NCBI RefSeq assembly: GCF_001445655.1
Contig: NZ_LNBE01000003.1
Location: 2,028,530-2,092,529 of the forward strand
DNA length: 64,000 nucleotides
Reading direction: 5' to 3'
DNA from: Streptomyces roseifaciens
GTDB lineage: Bacteria; Actinomycetota; Actinomycetes; Streptomycetales; Streptomycetaceae
Shown: piece by piece, positions 16,081 to 26,606 of the stretch
Layout: the number at the start of each line of letters is the position of its first letter
Numbering within the stretch: position 1 is the stretch's first letter
Program-made: the position numbers and the translations under genes
The notes under the pieces: generated by a model
Database searches by the model: none
The model's input: the letters and a program-made list of their open reading frames with translations, nothing else
Told to the model about the DNA's origin: nothing

Positions 16081-16938
16081 GTGACCATTCAGGAGACCCA
16101 CGCCCCGGTTCTCGCCAGCGCTTACCAGCGGTCCGTCGCCGAGTACTGGAACCGGGAGAAGAACCCGGTCAACCTCCGCCTCGGCGAAGTGGACGGCATC
16201 TACCACCACCACTACGGAATCGGCGAGGCCGACTGGTCGGTCCTGGAAGGCCCCGAGGAGACCCGCGACGAGCGGGTCACCGCCGAACTGCACCGCCTGG
16301 AGTGCGCCCAGGCGGATCTGCTGCTGAGCCACCTGGGTCCCATCGGCCCCGACGACCACCTGCTGGACTCCGGGTCGGGCCGCGGCGGCAGCAGCCTCGT
16401 CGCCAACCAGCGGTTCGGCTGCCACGTCGACGGGGTCTCCATCTCCGAGACCCAGGTGGCGTTCGCCAATGAGCAGGCCGGCAAGCACGGCGTGGCCGAC
16501 AAGGTGCGCTTCCACCTGAAGAACATGCTGGACACGGGCTTCGGGACGGGCCGCTTCCGGGCCATCTGGAACAACGAGAGCACCATGTACGTCGACCTGT
16601 CCCAGCTGTTCCCCGAGTACGCCCGGATGCTGAGCCACGGCGGACGGTACGTGACCATCACCGGCTGCTACAACGACGCCTACGGGCTGCCGTCCCGGGC
16701 CGTCAGCGAGATCAACGCCCACTACATCTGTGACATCCACCCGCGGAGCAGCTACTTCAAGGAGATGGCGAAGAACCGCCTCGTCCCGGCCGCCGTCGTG
16801 GACCTGACCGAGGCCACCATCCCGTACTGGGAGCTGCGCGCCCAGTCGCCCCTGGCCACGGGCATCGAGAAGGCCTTCCTGACCGCGTACAAGGACGGCA
16901 GCTTCCAGTACCTGCTCATCGCGGCCGACCGGGTCTGA
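16081..16938 (+). CDS. Geranyl diphosphate 2-C-methyltransferase
   Basis: A 285-residue SAM-dependent methyltransferase from GTG 16081, starting MTIQETHAPVLASAYQRSVA, 61 bp after the synthase stop. The SAM site is LLDSGSGRGGSSL; EYWNREKNPVNLRLGEVDGI, YHHHYGIGEADWSVLEG and FRAIWNNESTMYVDL are characteristic of GPP methyltransferases of the MIB pathway. It methylates C2 of geranyl diphosphate to give the C11 substrate of the neighbouring cyclase. Co-directional spacing and a single hairpin after this gene indicate one operon. Confidence 0.95.
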   Translation: MTIQETHAPVLASAYQRSVAEYWNREKNPVNLRLGEVDGIYHHHYGIGEADWSVLEGPEETRDERVTAELHRLECAQADLLLSHLGPIGPDDHLLDSGSGRGGSSLVANQRFGCHVDGVSISETQVAFANEQAGKHGVADKVRFHLKNMLDTGFGTGRFRAIWNNESTMYVDLSQLFPEYARMLSHGGRYVTITGCYNDAYGLPSRAVSEINAHYICDIHPRSSYFKEMAKNRLVPAAVVDLTEATIPYWELRAQSPLATGIEKAFLTAYKDGSFQYLLIAADRV

Positions 16939-16955
16939 CGGAACGAAGCGGTGCG

Positions 16956-16997
16956 GCCCTCCGGCCCCCGGCGACTCGCCGTCGGGGGCCGGAGGGC
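16956..16997 (+). terminator. Strong hairpin after the terpene operon
   Basis: GCCCTCCGGCCCCCG, 12 nt, then the exact complement CGGGGGCCGGAGGGC, followed by TTGTTGCTGCTG. It sits 18 bp past the methyltransferase stop and could also serve the convergent DUF488 gene. Confidence 0.8.
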
Positions 16998-17055
16998 TTG
17001 TTGCTGCTGCCCGCCGCGCGGACGCCCGCCGCGTGCGTCGGCGGCCGGGCGGGCG

Positions 17056-17421
17056 TCAGCCCCGCGTCAGGAGCTCCTGGAGGACTGCTGCAGCGCTGAT
17101 ATCGCGGTCCTTCGTCGCGGTGAGAAGGGTGACGGTGCCGTGCCGGGCCAGGTCCTTGAGGTGCTGGAGGGCCGTCGCGTGGGCCGTGTCGTCCAGTTCG
17201 GAGTGGTATCGGCGGGTGAACTCCTCGAAGCGGTCGGGGTCGTGCCCGTACCACTTGCGCAGCTCGGTGGAGGGCGCGACGTCCTTGCACCACTCGTCGA
17301 GTGCGGCAGCGTCCTTGCTCAGGCCACGCGGCCAGATGCGGTCGACGAGCACCCGGCTCCCGTCGGCCTCCTCGGGCGCGTCGTAGACCCTGCGCACCCG
17401 CACCTGCTGTGACCGCTGCAT
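17056..17421 (-). CDS. DUF488 family protein
   Basis: A 121-residue protein starting MQRSQQVRVRRVYDAPEEAD. The pattern RVLVDRIWPRGLSKDAAALD, WCKDVAPSTELRKWYGHDP, FTRRYHSEL and GTVTLLTATKDRDISAA is diagnostic of DUF488, of the YeaO-like branch. The function is unknown. It is a single gene that converges on the terpene operon. Confidence 0.9.
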   Translation of the reverse strand: MQRSQQVRVRRVYDAPEEADGSRVLVDRIWPRGLSKDAAALDEWCKDVAPSTELRKWYGHDPDRFEEFTRRYHSELDDTAHATALQHLKDLARHGTVTLLTATKDRDISAAAVLQELLTRG

Positions 17422-17762
17422 GGGCCCATCGTTCCGCCCGGCCGGGCGGAACGCACCTGCGCGAGTCCGGGCGCGCCCGCGCGCGGGCCGAGGCTGAGTG
17501 CGTTGCCGGGCAGTCCGGCCCCGCCCGGCCGACGGACGCCCGTCGTCGTGTCACCCACCCCACGCGATCACCCGGAAGGCCGAAATCACCGGGAAGGCCG
17601 AATCGGCCGGAGAACCGGCCCCGGGTCACCGCCGGTGAGAGCGTCCGGCTGCGGCGCCGCGGTATCCGGATGTCCGCTGCCCGGCTCGCCTGCACAAGCG
17701 ATGCCGTGGGCGCGGTGATAGGAAGGAACGAAGGCCGGTGGCCCGAGACCCAGGAGCGGTGG
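17422..17762 (+). other. Intergenic region with an 18-bp tandem repeat
   Basis: About 340 bp upstream of the EgtD-like gene. ATCACCCGGAAGGCCGAA (17567-17584) is followed directly by ATCACCGGGAAGGCCGAA (17585-17602), one mismatch in 18 bp, and then by a partial third unit (TCGGCCGG). The frame across it is Arg/Pro-rich and unlikely to be coding. AGGAG at 17751-17755 is the ribosome site of the next gene. Confidence 0.5.
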
Positions 17763-18761
17763 ATGAGCGTGGAGCGTCCCGGGTCCGGTGTCGTCGAGGT
17801 CGCTCTCGCACCGGACTCGGTGCCGGCCGGTGGCGAGGAGGACGAACTGCGGGCGGGCCTCGCCGAGAGGCCTCGCCGGATCCCGCACCGCTACGGTTAC
17901 GACACGGTGGGCTCACAGCTGTTCGAGGAGATCAGCCGCCTGCCCGCCTACTACCCTCCCCGCTCGGAACGCAGGCTGCTGCGTGACCACGGAGCCGAGA
18001 TGGTGCGTCTGTCGGGCGCCACCGAACTCGTGGACCTCGGGGCCGGCAGCGCGGAGAAGTCGGAGATCCTGCTGGCGGCCATGGAGACGAACGGGCTCCT
18101 CGGCGCGTACACGGGGATCGACGTGAGCCTCGAACCGATGCGGGTTGCCGCCCGCCGTCTCGGGGCCCGGTGGCCGGCGGCCCGCATCATCCTGGTGCAC
18201 GGTGACTTCGCCACCGCCCTGCCGTGGCTCCGAGGCGGTGGGACGGGACGCCTCATGGCGATGCTCGGCAGCACCTTCGGATGTCTGACGCCGCCCGAGC
18301 GATCCGGCTTCCTGCGCGCCTTGCGGGCCTGCTGCGGGCCGGGCGACCACGTGCTGATCTGCGCCGACCTCTTCCAGCCGGTGGACACCGTGCGCCGGGC
18401 CTACCGGGCCGGATGCACGGGGGAACGGCCGGTGCGCCGCTTGTTCGCCCTCAACACCCTGGCTCACCTCAACAGGGAGTACGGGGCCGATTTCGACCCC
18501 GCCTTCTTCGAACCGGACGTGGTCTACGACGTGCCCCGCAGGCAGGTGCGAGGCGAGATCCGCAGCACCAGGCGCCAGCGGGTGGTGGTCTCACGGCTCG
18601 GCATGGCCCTCGACTTCGCCAAGGACGAGACGTTCTTCCACGACGTGCTGCACAAATTTGAGCTGGGCGAACTGCTGGGGGAGGTGGAATCCTTCGGCTT
18701 CCGGTGCCGTCGGCACTGGGTGGAGGAGGAATTCCAGTACGCGGCCCTGCTGCTGAGCTGA
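17763..18761 (+). CDS. EgtD-like (histidine N-alpha-methyltransferase family) protein, orphan
   Basis: A 332-residue protein starting MSVERPGSGVVEVALAPDSV at ATG 17763 with AGGAG 7 nt upstream. The EgtD fold is clear: IPHRYGYDTVGSQLFEEISR, LPAYYPPRSERRLL, LVDLGAGSAEKSEILL (SAM loop), MLGSTFGCLTPPER, NREYGADFDPAFF and a C-terminal VEEEFQYAALLLS. EgtD makes hercynine for ergothioneine. Here the conserved GSTIGN Asn that binds the substrate carboxylate is Cys174, and the E-x-S imidazole-binding motif appears as E265-I-R267. No egtA/B/C/E neighbours are present. It is probably a paralogue with another amino-acid or amine substrate. Confidence 0.8.
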   Translation: MSVERPGSGVVEVALAPDSVPAGGEEDELRAGLAERPRRIPHRYGYDTVGSQLFEEISRLPAYYPPRSERRLLRDHGAEMVRLSGATELVDLGAGSAEKSEILLAAMETNGLLGAYTGIDVSLEPMRVAARRLGARWPAARIILVHGDFATALPWLRGGGTGRLMAMLGSTFGCLTPPERSGFLRALRACCGPGDHVLICADLFQPVDTVRRAYRAGCTGERPVRRLFALNTLAHLNREYGADFDPAFFEPDVVYDVPRRQVRGEIRSTRRQRVVVSRLGMALDFAKDETFFHDVLHKFELGELLGEVESFGFRCRRHWVEEEFQYAALLLS

Positions 18762-18837
18762 GCTGGGGTGAGCTGGGATGCGGCTCCGGACATCCGGGGC
18801 CGGCCCTCCCCGCTCGGGGCCGGACAGGCGGCGGTGT

Positions 18838-19068
18838 TCAGGCGGCCCGCCTGCCGCTGTCCTCGGCAGGTGGGCCGGCAGGCGACGCCCGGTCCACCGG
18901 CGGGGCAGGTTCCGGGGACGGGAGGTCGGGCACGGCCCGCAGGGGGCGCCGAGGCTGCTGTACGGGGTGTTCGGACGCGGGACTGCTCAGCAATCGTTCC
19001 TCGTAGCGGCCCAGCGCGAGCACCACGCACAACAGGAAAGGAGGCAGGAGCAGAGCGACGGCGACCAC
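18838..19068 (-). CDS. Small single-pass membrane protein
   Basis: A 76-residue frame from GTG 19068, with GGAAGGGG 5-6 nt upstream. One N-terminal membrane helix (MVAVALLLPPFLLCVVLAL) is followed by GRYEERLL and a Pro/Ala-rich cytoplasmic tail. This pattern is common among Streptomyces small membrane proteins next to stress genes; the function is unknown. It is divergent from the catalase gene across about 350 bp. Confidence 0.55.
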   Translation of the reverse strand: MVAVALLLPPFLLCVVLALGRYEERLLSSPASEHPVQQPRRPLRAVPDLPSPEPAPPVDRASPAGPPAEDSGRRAA

Positions 19069-19422
19069 GAGGGCCCCTTCCGCAGTGGCGGTGTGTTCCC
19101 CATCGCCTTGCCGTACGTGCCGGATACAAACACCGCTGCCCGGCTCGCCCGGGTCGTTTCCCCCGGCTGTTTACCCGCCCCGCCCTGGGGAAGCAAAGGC
19201 GCCGCCCCCCGACGTCCTGCCCACGGCCTGGCAGGCCGTCGAGTACGCCGCGATCCCGCCCGGTGGCAGCGACACCGGCTGGGCAACCTGGAGCATTCCC
19301 GGCGCAACCGTCCCGCCCGTCTCGGCTTGCCGCCCCCGGGCAGGCGGGCCAGCCTGAGGGGGCGAGCGCCGCCGCCGACGCCGGCCCCGAGAGAACCGCA
19401 CGACGAGGAAGGACGTACGCGC
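19069..19422. other. Intergenic promoter region upstream of katE
   Basis: About 350 bp between the small membrane protein gene (minus) and katE. No supportable gene. The sequence holds GTTTCCCCCGGCTGTTTACC at 19158-19177, an AT-richer patch that may belong to a promoter, and AGGAAGGA at 19406-19413, the catalase ribosome site. I cannot assign a sigma factor. Confidence 0.35.
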
Positions 19423-21539
<2,117 letters not shown>

Positions 21540-21620
21540 GGCGCGCCTGCACCTGGGCGCGGTCGTTCACCTGATGTGCGGCGCGGGCCCGGGGGGCCGG
21601 CCGCCTCCCGGAGGGTTACA

Positions 21621-22139
21621 GTGCGGTCCATGCGGCTGCTGCTGACCTCCGACACCCACCTGCCCACCCGGGCCCGTAAACTGCCGCCGCCCCTCCTGGA
21701 CGCGATCGCCGACGCCGATGCCGTCCTCCACGCCGGCGACTGGACCGACACCGCCACCCTGGAGCTGTTCACCGCCCGCGCCCGCCGCCTCATCGCCGTC
21801 CACGGCAACAATGACGGCCCCGAGCTGCGCGCCCGCCTGCCCGAGACCGCGCACGCCGAGCTCGGCGGGCTGCGCTTCACGGTCGTCCACGAGACCGGCC
21901 CGGCCCGCGGCCGCGAGAACCGCTGCGCCGAACGCTTCCCCTCCACCGATGTCCTGGTCTTCGGCCACAGCCACATCCCCTGGGACAACACCGCCCCCGG
22001 TGGCCTGCGCCTGCTGAACCCCGGCTCACCGACCGACCGGCGCCGTCAGCCCTACCGCACGTACATGACTGCCAGTGCCGCCGACGGGAGGCTCACGGAG
22101 GTGACCCTGCACCGTATCGAGGCGGCAGAGGCCGGGTAG
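21621..22139 (+). CDS. YfcE/MJ0936-type metallophosphoesterase
   Basis: The start chosen is GTG 21621, with GGAGGG 5-6 nt upstream; ATG 21630 is the alternative. The 172-residue protein reads MRLLLTSDTHLPTRA from the ATG, then AVLHAGDWTD, AVHGNNDG, VVHETGP, DVLVFGHSHIPWD and LLNPGSPTDRR. These are the D-x-H, GD, GNND, H and GHSH metal motifs of small calcineurin-like phosphodiesterases. Such enzymes act on generic phosphodiesters, and the physiological substrate is usually unknown. A single gene. Confidence 0.9.
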   Translation: MRSMRLLLTSDTHLPTRARKLPPPLLDAIADADAVLHAGDWTDTATLELFTARARRLIAVHGNNDGPELRARLPETAHAELGGLRFTVVHETGPARGRENRCAERFPSTDVLVFGHSHIPWDNTAPGGLRLLNPGSPTDRRRQPYRTYMTASAADGRLTEVTLHRIEAAEAG

Positions 22140-22250
22140 GACCGACCACGGTCCGCCGCCACCGCATGCCCTGCCGGGTTCCGGGTACCCGGGGCGCGCC
22201 CGCCGCATCCGCGCGGCGGGTGAACGCCCACGACCACGGAGGTGGCCGAC

Positions 22251-22502
22251 ATGGCCCGGCAGCAGCCCAGGAAGACACCCCGCGACCAGAGCGGACCGGG
22301 AGCTCATTCCGGTCGGGAGAGCCAGGCGCGCGAGCGCTCCGTGCCGGGTACGGCGAGCGCCCGTGAGGGCTACCGGACCGGGGGCGGCACTGCAGACGAC
22401 GAGGCCCTGGAAGGGGTGCGGGCGCGCGGCGAGCGAGGGGAGAAGGACAGGGAGAAGGAGCGGACGCGCGACGAGGGGCACGGCAAGAGGACCCAGCCGT
22501 GA
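22251..22502 (+). CDS. Small, highly charged hypothetical protein
   Basis: An 83-residue protein from ATG 22251, with GGAGG 8 nt upstream (the in-frame GTG 22242 touches the ribosome site). It is almost entirely charged or polar: ARQQPRKTPRDQSGPGAHSG, REGYRTGGGTADDEALEGVR, GEKDREKERTRDEGHGKRTQ. It is probably disordered. Such proteins are common in Streptomyces without known role. The next gene is convergent, 86 bp away. Confidence 0.5.
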   Translation: MARQQPRKTPRDQSGPGAHSGRESQARERSVPGTASAREGYRTGGGTADDEALEGVRARGERGEKDREKERTRDEGHGKRTQP

Positions 22503-22588
22503 CCGGAAGGCGCAGCGGGGCCGGCCGCGTATGACGTACCGGTTCTCCCCGTTCCGATGAACGGAGCCGGGCGCACCGGCGCCGCCGT

Positions 22589-25258
22589 CTACCCGGCCAG
22601 CGCCCCTCCGAGGTCGCCCCGGGTCCTGCTCGTGCTCGGGGCGGCCGGGGCGTCCGGTCCCGTCGGGGGCTCCTTCGCGGCCGCCCGGCGGGCGAACGGC
22701 AGCCTGCGCATCAGACGCGTCGCCACCGCGGCGTACGCGATGCCGATGACGAGCGAGGCGCACAGCGCCAGCATCGGCGAGTGGTCCTCGAGGTACGGGT
22801 AGACCTGCCAGTGCGTCAGGTAGATGGAGAGCGAGCTGCCGGCCAGCAGGCCGGCCGCCCGGTTGAGGGTCCTGGTGCTCGGCAGGACCGGGAACCACAC
22901 CAGCAGGAGCAGGCCGCAGATGACCACGGCCTCCCGCTGGGCCTGGCCGGGGAAGTGGAAGAGGCCCGGCACGGACGCCAGGACCGTCGTGGTCACCAGC
23001 AGGCGGTGCCGTACGGTGCTCGCCTTGGCCGCGGCCCAGCCCAGGGCGAAGAGCCAGAAGACGACGACCGGCGTCATGTGCGGGACGCGCAGGTCGAACC
23101 CGGGCAGGTTGTAGCGGGTGACCAGCCCGAGCGCTATCAGGGCGGCGGGAAAGGCGAACGGGAACCGGCGCTCGGTGCGGTCCAGCGCCGGGACGGCCAG
23201 GCAGACGGCCAGGGCGACCAGGAAGTAGACGAGGGCCTCGACGAACCAGTAGTGCCACTCCTGCCGGCCTTCGTGCGAGCCGATGACACTGTTGAGCAGA
23301 ACGGCGTTCTCGGGGTCGTAGCCCCGGCCGAGGAAGACCACGAAGCTGATCCAGGCGACGCTCGGCAGGGCGATGCGCGCGATGCTGTGCCACGCGTGCC
23401 GGACGCGCTCGCGACGCGGCGCGGAAGTGAGGTGGAAGCGGGCGAAGTTGAAGCCGGCGATGCCCAGCAGCACGTGCGCCCCGCCCTGGACGATGAACAG
23501 GGGTATGTGGGAGCCGACGATGAGGACGATGGCGACGGCACGGAGGGCGACTCCGGTCTCCAGCGTGCGGATGCGGCGCACGGCCGGGCGGCACCCGGGC
23601 CGGGGCAGGGGAGTCGTCGGCCGGAGGTCGCGGATCGGCCGGGTGTGCCAGCCGGCGGGGAGGCGGCCCAGCGTCCGCTCGATCCTCAGGGACATCTCCA
23701 CGTAGGAGAGGGAGTCGCCGCCGAGGCCGACGAAGGTGCTGTCCTCGGTGACGTCGGTCCGGCCGAGGACCTCCGCGTAGACACGGCAGAGTGCCGTGGT
23801 CACGGTCATGGCCGTCGCCTCGTTCGCCGTCGCTGACGACTCCTCGGCTTCGGGGGCCCGCGCCTGCTGTCGTACGGCCCGGTAGTCGGGCTTGCCCGTG
23901 GCGAGCCGCGGCAGTTCGGCGAAGTGGCGTACGTGCACGGTGTGGACGGGCAATCCGCTCACTCCCGCCGCCAGCCGCCGCAGGTGTGCGAGGTCGCGGG
24001 GAGGGGCGCCGGTGACGGCCACGATCAGCCGCTCGTCGTCGCCGGTGCAGCACGCGGTGATGCCGCACCGCTTCAGGGACGACTCGACGGCCTGCGGATC
24101 GATGCGCAGGCCGAGGATCTTCAGGAACCGGCTGCTCCGGCCGATCACCTCGTACAGCCCGCTGTCCGTGCGCCGCGCGATGTCCCCGGTGCGCAGCTCG
24201 TCGACGGTGCGTCCCAGGCGCAGGTCCGCCGGGGTCCGGGCGTAGCCCAGCATGACGTTCGGCCCGCGGTAGACCAGCTCGCCGGCGCCCGGGCCGGCCG
24301 GGTCGCCGGGCAGGGGCTCGATGCGGAAGGAGCCGCCGGGGACGGGGACGCCGATCGACCGCGGGTGCGCGAAGACGAGTTCGGGCGGCAGGTAGGCCAT
24401 GCGGGCGGTGGCCTCGGTCTGTCCGTACATCACGAACAGGTCCCAACCGGCCCGCCGGCCCAGGTCCGCGTAGCTGGCCACGCGCTCGGGCGCCAGCCTG
24501 CCGCCCGCCTGGGTGACGTAGCGCAGGTGGGGCAGGTGCATGGCGGCGAATCCGACCCTGTCGAGTAGGTCGAAGGTGTGCGGGACCCCGGCGAAGGACG
24601 TGCCGCGCGCGGAGCGGAAGAGGTCCCAGAAGCGGGGGTCGGAGACGGAGAGGTCGGTGAGGATCAGCCCCGCTCCGCGCAGGAGGTGGCTGTGGACGAC
24701 CGAGAGGCCGTAGCAGTAGTGCATGGGCAGCGTCGTGGCGGCCCGGTCGTCCCCGCGGATGTCCAGGCACGAGCTGATCGATTCCGCGTTCGCCTGGAGG
24801 TTGTCGTGGGAGAGGCGCACGAGTTTCGGGGAGCCCGTCGATCCGGAGGTGCTCAGCAGCAGCGCGAGGTCGGGGTGGAGCTCGTGCGCCGAGCCGGCGC
24901 GCCGCTCGTCGATGTGCCACGTACCGTCGCCGGCGGGCAGCGCGACCACGTCGGGGTCGTACGCGGCGACGAGCGATTCCACCGCGGAGCCGCTGTCCGG
25001 TGCCAGGAGGACGGGGTGGCCGGCGGCCAGGGCTGCGAGGTGGACGACGAGGGCGTCGGCCGTGTTGGCGCCGGCGAGCAGCACGAGACGCCGCCGCGGG
25101 CCGAGGCGCCTGGCGACGGCCGTCACGTGCTCGGCGAGCTCGCGGTACGAGACCTCACCGGTGGGGGTGATGAGGGCCGTGTGATCACCATGAGTTGCGA
25201 GAGCGCGGGCGAAGGGGACCGATTCGACTCCGTTTGGCTGGCCGAAAGAGAGCGTCAC
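22589..25258 (-). CDS. Fused adenylation domain - carrier protein - membrane acyltransferase 3
   Basis: I use GTG 25258 as start (VTLSFGQPNGVESVPFARAL), giving 889 residues; the longer frame to 25378 begins with unlikely sequence. Residues 1-490 are an AMP-forming adenylation domain: LLLSTSGSTGSPKLVRLS, MYGQTEATARMAYLPPE, ELRTGDIARRTD, IGRSSRFLKILGLRID and LATGKPDYRAV. A phosphopantetheine carrier follows (FVGLGGDSLSYVEMSLRIER, Ser516). From about 550 to 860 there are some ten membrane helices beginning TGVALRAVAIVLIVGSHIPL, the R…H start of acyltransferase family 3. It should activate a carboxylic acid, load it on its own carrier and pass it to an acceptor at the membrane. There is no thioesterase or condensation domain. 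Substrates are unknown. Confidence 0.85.
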   Translation of the reverse strand: MTLSFGQPNGVESVPFARALATHGDHTALITPTGEVSYRELAEHVTAVARRLGPRRRLVLLAGANTADALVVHLAALAAGHPVLLAPDSGSAVESLVAAYDPDVVALPAGDGTWHIDERRAGSAHELHPDLALLLSTSGSTGSPKLVRLSHDNLQANAESISSCLDIRGDDRAATTLPMHYCYGLSVVHSHLLRGAGLILTDLSVSDPRFWDLFRSARGTSFAGVPHTFDLLDRVGFAAMHLPHLRYVTQAGGRLAPERVASYADLGRRAGWDLFVMYGQTEATARMAYLPPELVFAHPRSIGVPVPGGSFRIEPLPGDPAGPGAGELVYRGPNVMLGYARTPADLRLGRTVDELRTGDIARRTDSGLYEVIGRSSRFLKILGLRIDPQAVESSLKRCGITACCTGDDERLIVAVTGAPPRDLAHLRRLAAGVSGLPVHTVHVRHFAELPRLATGKPDYRAVRQQARAPEAEESSATANEATAMTVTTALCRVYAEVLGRTDVTEDSTFVGLGGDSLSYVEMSLRIERTLGRLPAGWHTRPIRDLRPTTPLPRPGCRPAVRRIRTLETGVALRAVAIVLIVGSHIPLFIVQGGAHVLLGIAGFNFARFHLTSAPRRERVRHAWHSIARIALPSVAWISFVVFLGRGYDPENAVLLNSVIGSHEGRQEWHYWFVEALVYFLVALAVCLAVPALDRTERRFPFAFPAALIALGLVTRYNLPGFDLRVPHMTPVVVFWLFALGWAAAKASTVRHRLLVTTTVLASVPGLFHFPGQAQREAVVICGLLLLVWFPVLPSTRTLNRAAGLLAGSSLSIYLTHWQVYPYLEDHSPMLALCASLVIGIAYAAVATRLMRRLPFARRAAAKEPPTGPDAPAAPSTSRTRGDLGGALAG

Positions 25259-25550
25259 CCTGAGTATCGTAGATAAGGGTTGCTTTACCTGGAAGACCGG
25301 CGGAGAGGGTCTTTTCCGGAAGGTGAACTTCCTTGCCTCCGCCGAGGAGCATGGCTCTGACCTGCAACAATGATCCAAAGCCGTTACGGGTCGGCGTTCC
25401 GGGTGACTTTCTAGATCATCCGATGAGGCTCTCCGGCCTTTTGGCGGGCTTTACCTCGAACATTGGCTGTCGAGGTTCCTCATGAGGCATTTTCGGCCTC
25501 CTCTGCCGCGCCTATGGCCGGAGGGCCTCCGGCTCAGGACATCCAGGACA
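25259..25550. promoter_or_regulatory. Intergenic region upstream of the fusion gene and downstream of nadE
   Basis: About 290 bp. It must hold the promoter of the minus-strand adenylation-acyltransferase gene... note that both flanking genes are on the minus strand, so the nadE 3' end lies at its right. The part from 25262 to 25300 is AT-richer (TATCGTAGATAAGGGTTGC). No supportable gene was found here. Confidence 0.4.
25517..25533 (-). terminator. Short GC hairpin after nadE
   Basis: GCCGGAGG-G-CCTCCGGC is a perfect inverted repeat of 8 bp with a one-base centre, about 18 bp past the nadE stop. In RNA the stem would be shorter to allow a loop. A plausible terminator, not a strong one. Confidence 0.4.
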
Positions 25551-26381
25551 TCAGGGAGCGATGGGCAGCTGACGCTTGTGGTCGGTGAGGCGGTAGCGGC
25601 GGACGATCGTGTCGAAGGCCCGCTCGTCCACCGGCTTGCCCTCCAGGAAGTCGTCGATGTCGTCGTAGGTGACACCGAGCGCGTCCTCGTCGGCCTTGCC
25701 CGGGTCGAGGGTCTCCAGGTCGGCCGTCGGGGTCTTCCACACCAGCTCGGCGGGTGCGCCCAGCGCGTCCGCGACGGCGCGCACCCGGCGCTTGGTCAGG
25801 CCCGTCAGCGGCACCAGGTCGGCGGCGCCGTCGCCGAACTTGGTGAAGAAGCCGGAGACCGCCTCGGCGGCGTGGTCGGTACCGACGACCAGGCCGTCGT
25901 GGGCGCCGGCCACCGCGTACTGGGCGATCATGCGCTGCCGGGCCTTGATGTTGCCGTGCACGAAGTCCTGGTGGTGGGCGTCGCGGAAGCCGACACCGGC
26001 GGCCACCGAGGCCTCGAGTGCGGCGTCGCTCGCGGGCTTGATGTCCACGGTCAGCAGGTGGTCGGCCCGGATGAACGAGAGCGCGAGCTGGGCGTCGTGC
26101 TCGTCGGCCTGGATTCCGTAGGGCAGCCGCATCGCGTAGAACCGCGCCTCGTGCCCGGCGGCCCGGGCCCGCTCGACGGCGAGCTGGCACAGCCGGCCGG
26201 CGGTGGTGGAGTCGACGCCGCCGCTGATGCCGAGCACCAGGGAGCGCAGACCGGTCGAGGTCAGCCGCTCGGCGAGGAAGGCCACCCGGCGCTCGATCTC
26301 CCGCTCGGCCTCGAAGGTCTCGGAGACCTCCAGTTCCCGGGCGATCTCCTGCTGCAGGGCGATGGACGCCGGCTCGCTCAC
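25551..26381 (-). CDS. nadE: NH3-dependent NAD+ synthetase
   Basis: The start is GTG 26381, with GAGGAG 5 nt upstream ([20 protein letters not shown]), giving 276 residues, the normal length of the ammonia-dependent enzyme. The P-loop is [17 protein letters not shown]. Other family motifs are [40 protein letters not shown] and [13 protein letters not shown]. It amidates nicotinic acid adenine dinucleotide to NAD+ in the cytoplasm. There is no glutaminase domain. A single gene in this context. Confidence 0.96.
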   Translation of the reverse strand: MSEPASIALQQEIARELEVSETFEAEREIERRVAFLAERLTSTGLRSLVLGISGGVDSTTAGRLCQLAVERARAAGHEARFYAMRLPYGIQADEHDAQLALSFIRADHLLTVDIKPASDAALEASVAAGVGFRDAHHQDFVHGNIKARQRMIAQYAVAGAHDGLVVGTDHAAEAVSGFFTKFGDGAADLVPLTGLTKRRVRAVADALGAPAELVWKTPTADLETLDPGKADEDALGVTYDDIDDFLEGKPVDERAFDTIVRRYRLTDHKRQLPIAP

Positions 26382-26606
26382 GTCTGCTCCTCGGTGCGCT
26401 TCACGATGTACTGTCGCGCCCACCCTAGCCGGGCCGTGTTCGAGCAGGTGGATGCGGTTCCTGCGGTGAGCGCGAGCGGGCGTGCCGGGGGCGTGCACCG
26501 GGAGCCGGCCGGCAGGGTGCCACCCTTCCGGGGCAGCAGCTCGAACATCCCGCGGCGGTGCTCGGTCGGGCGACGCTCCGGGGTCCGGTGCGGTCTGTCC
26601 TGACGG

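Noticed and set aside
18768..19422. A long open frame ahead of the catalase that would give a 923-residue protein
   Set aside because: Its translation is Arg/Pro/Gly-rich without family similarity, and the true catalase N-terminus is in another frame behind a good ribosome site at 19423.
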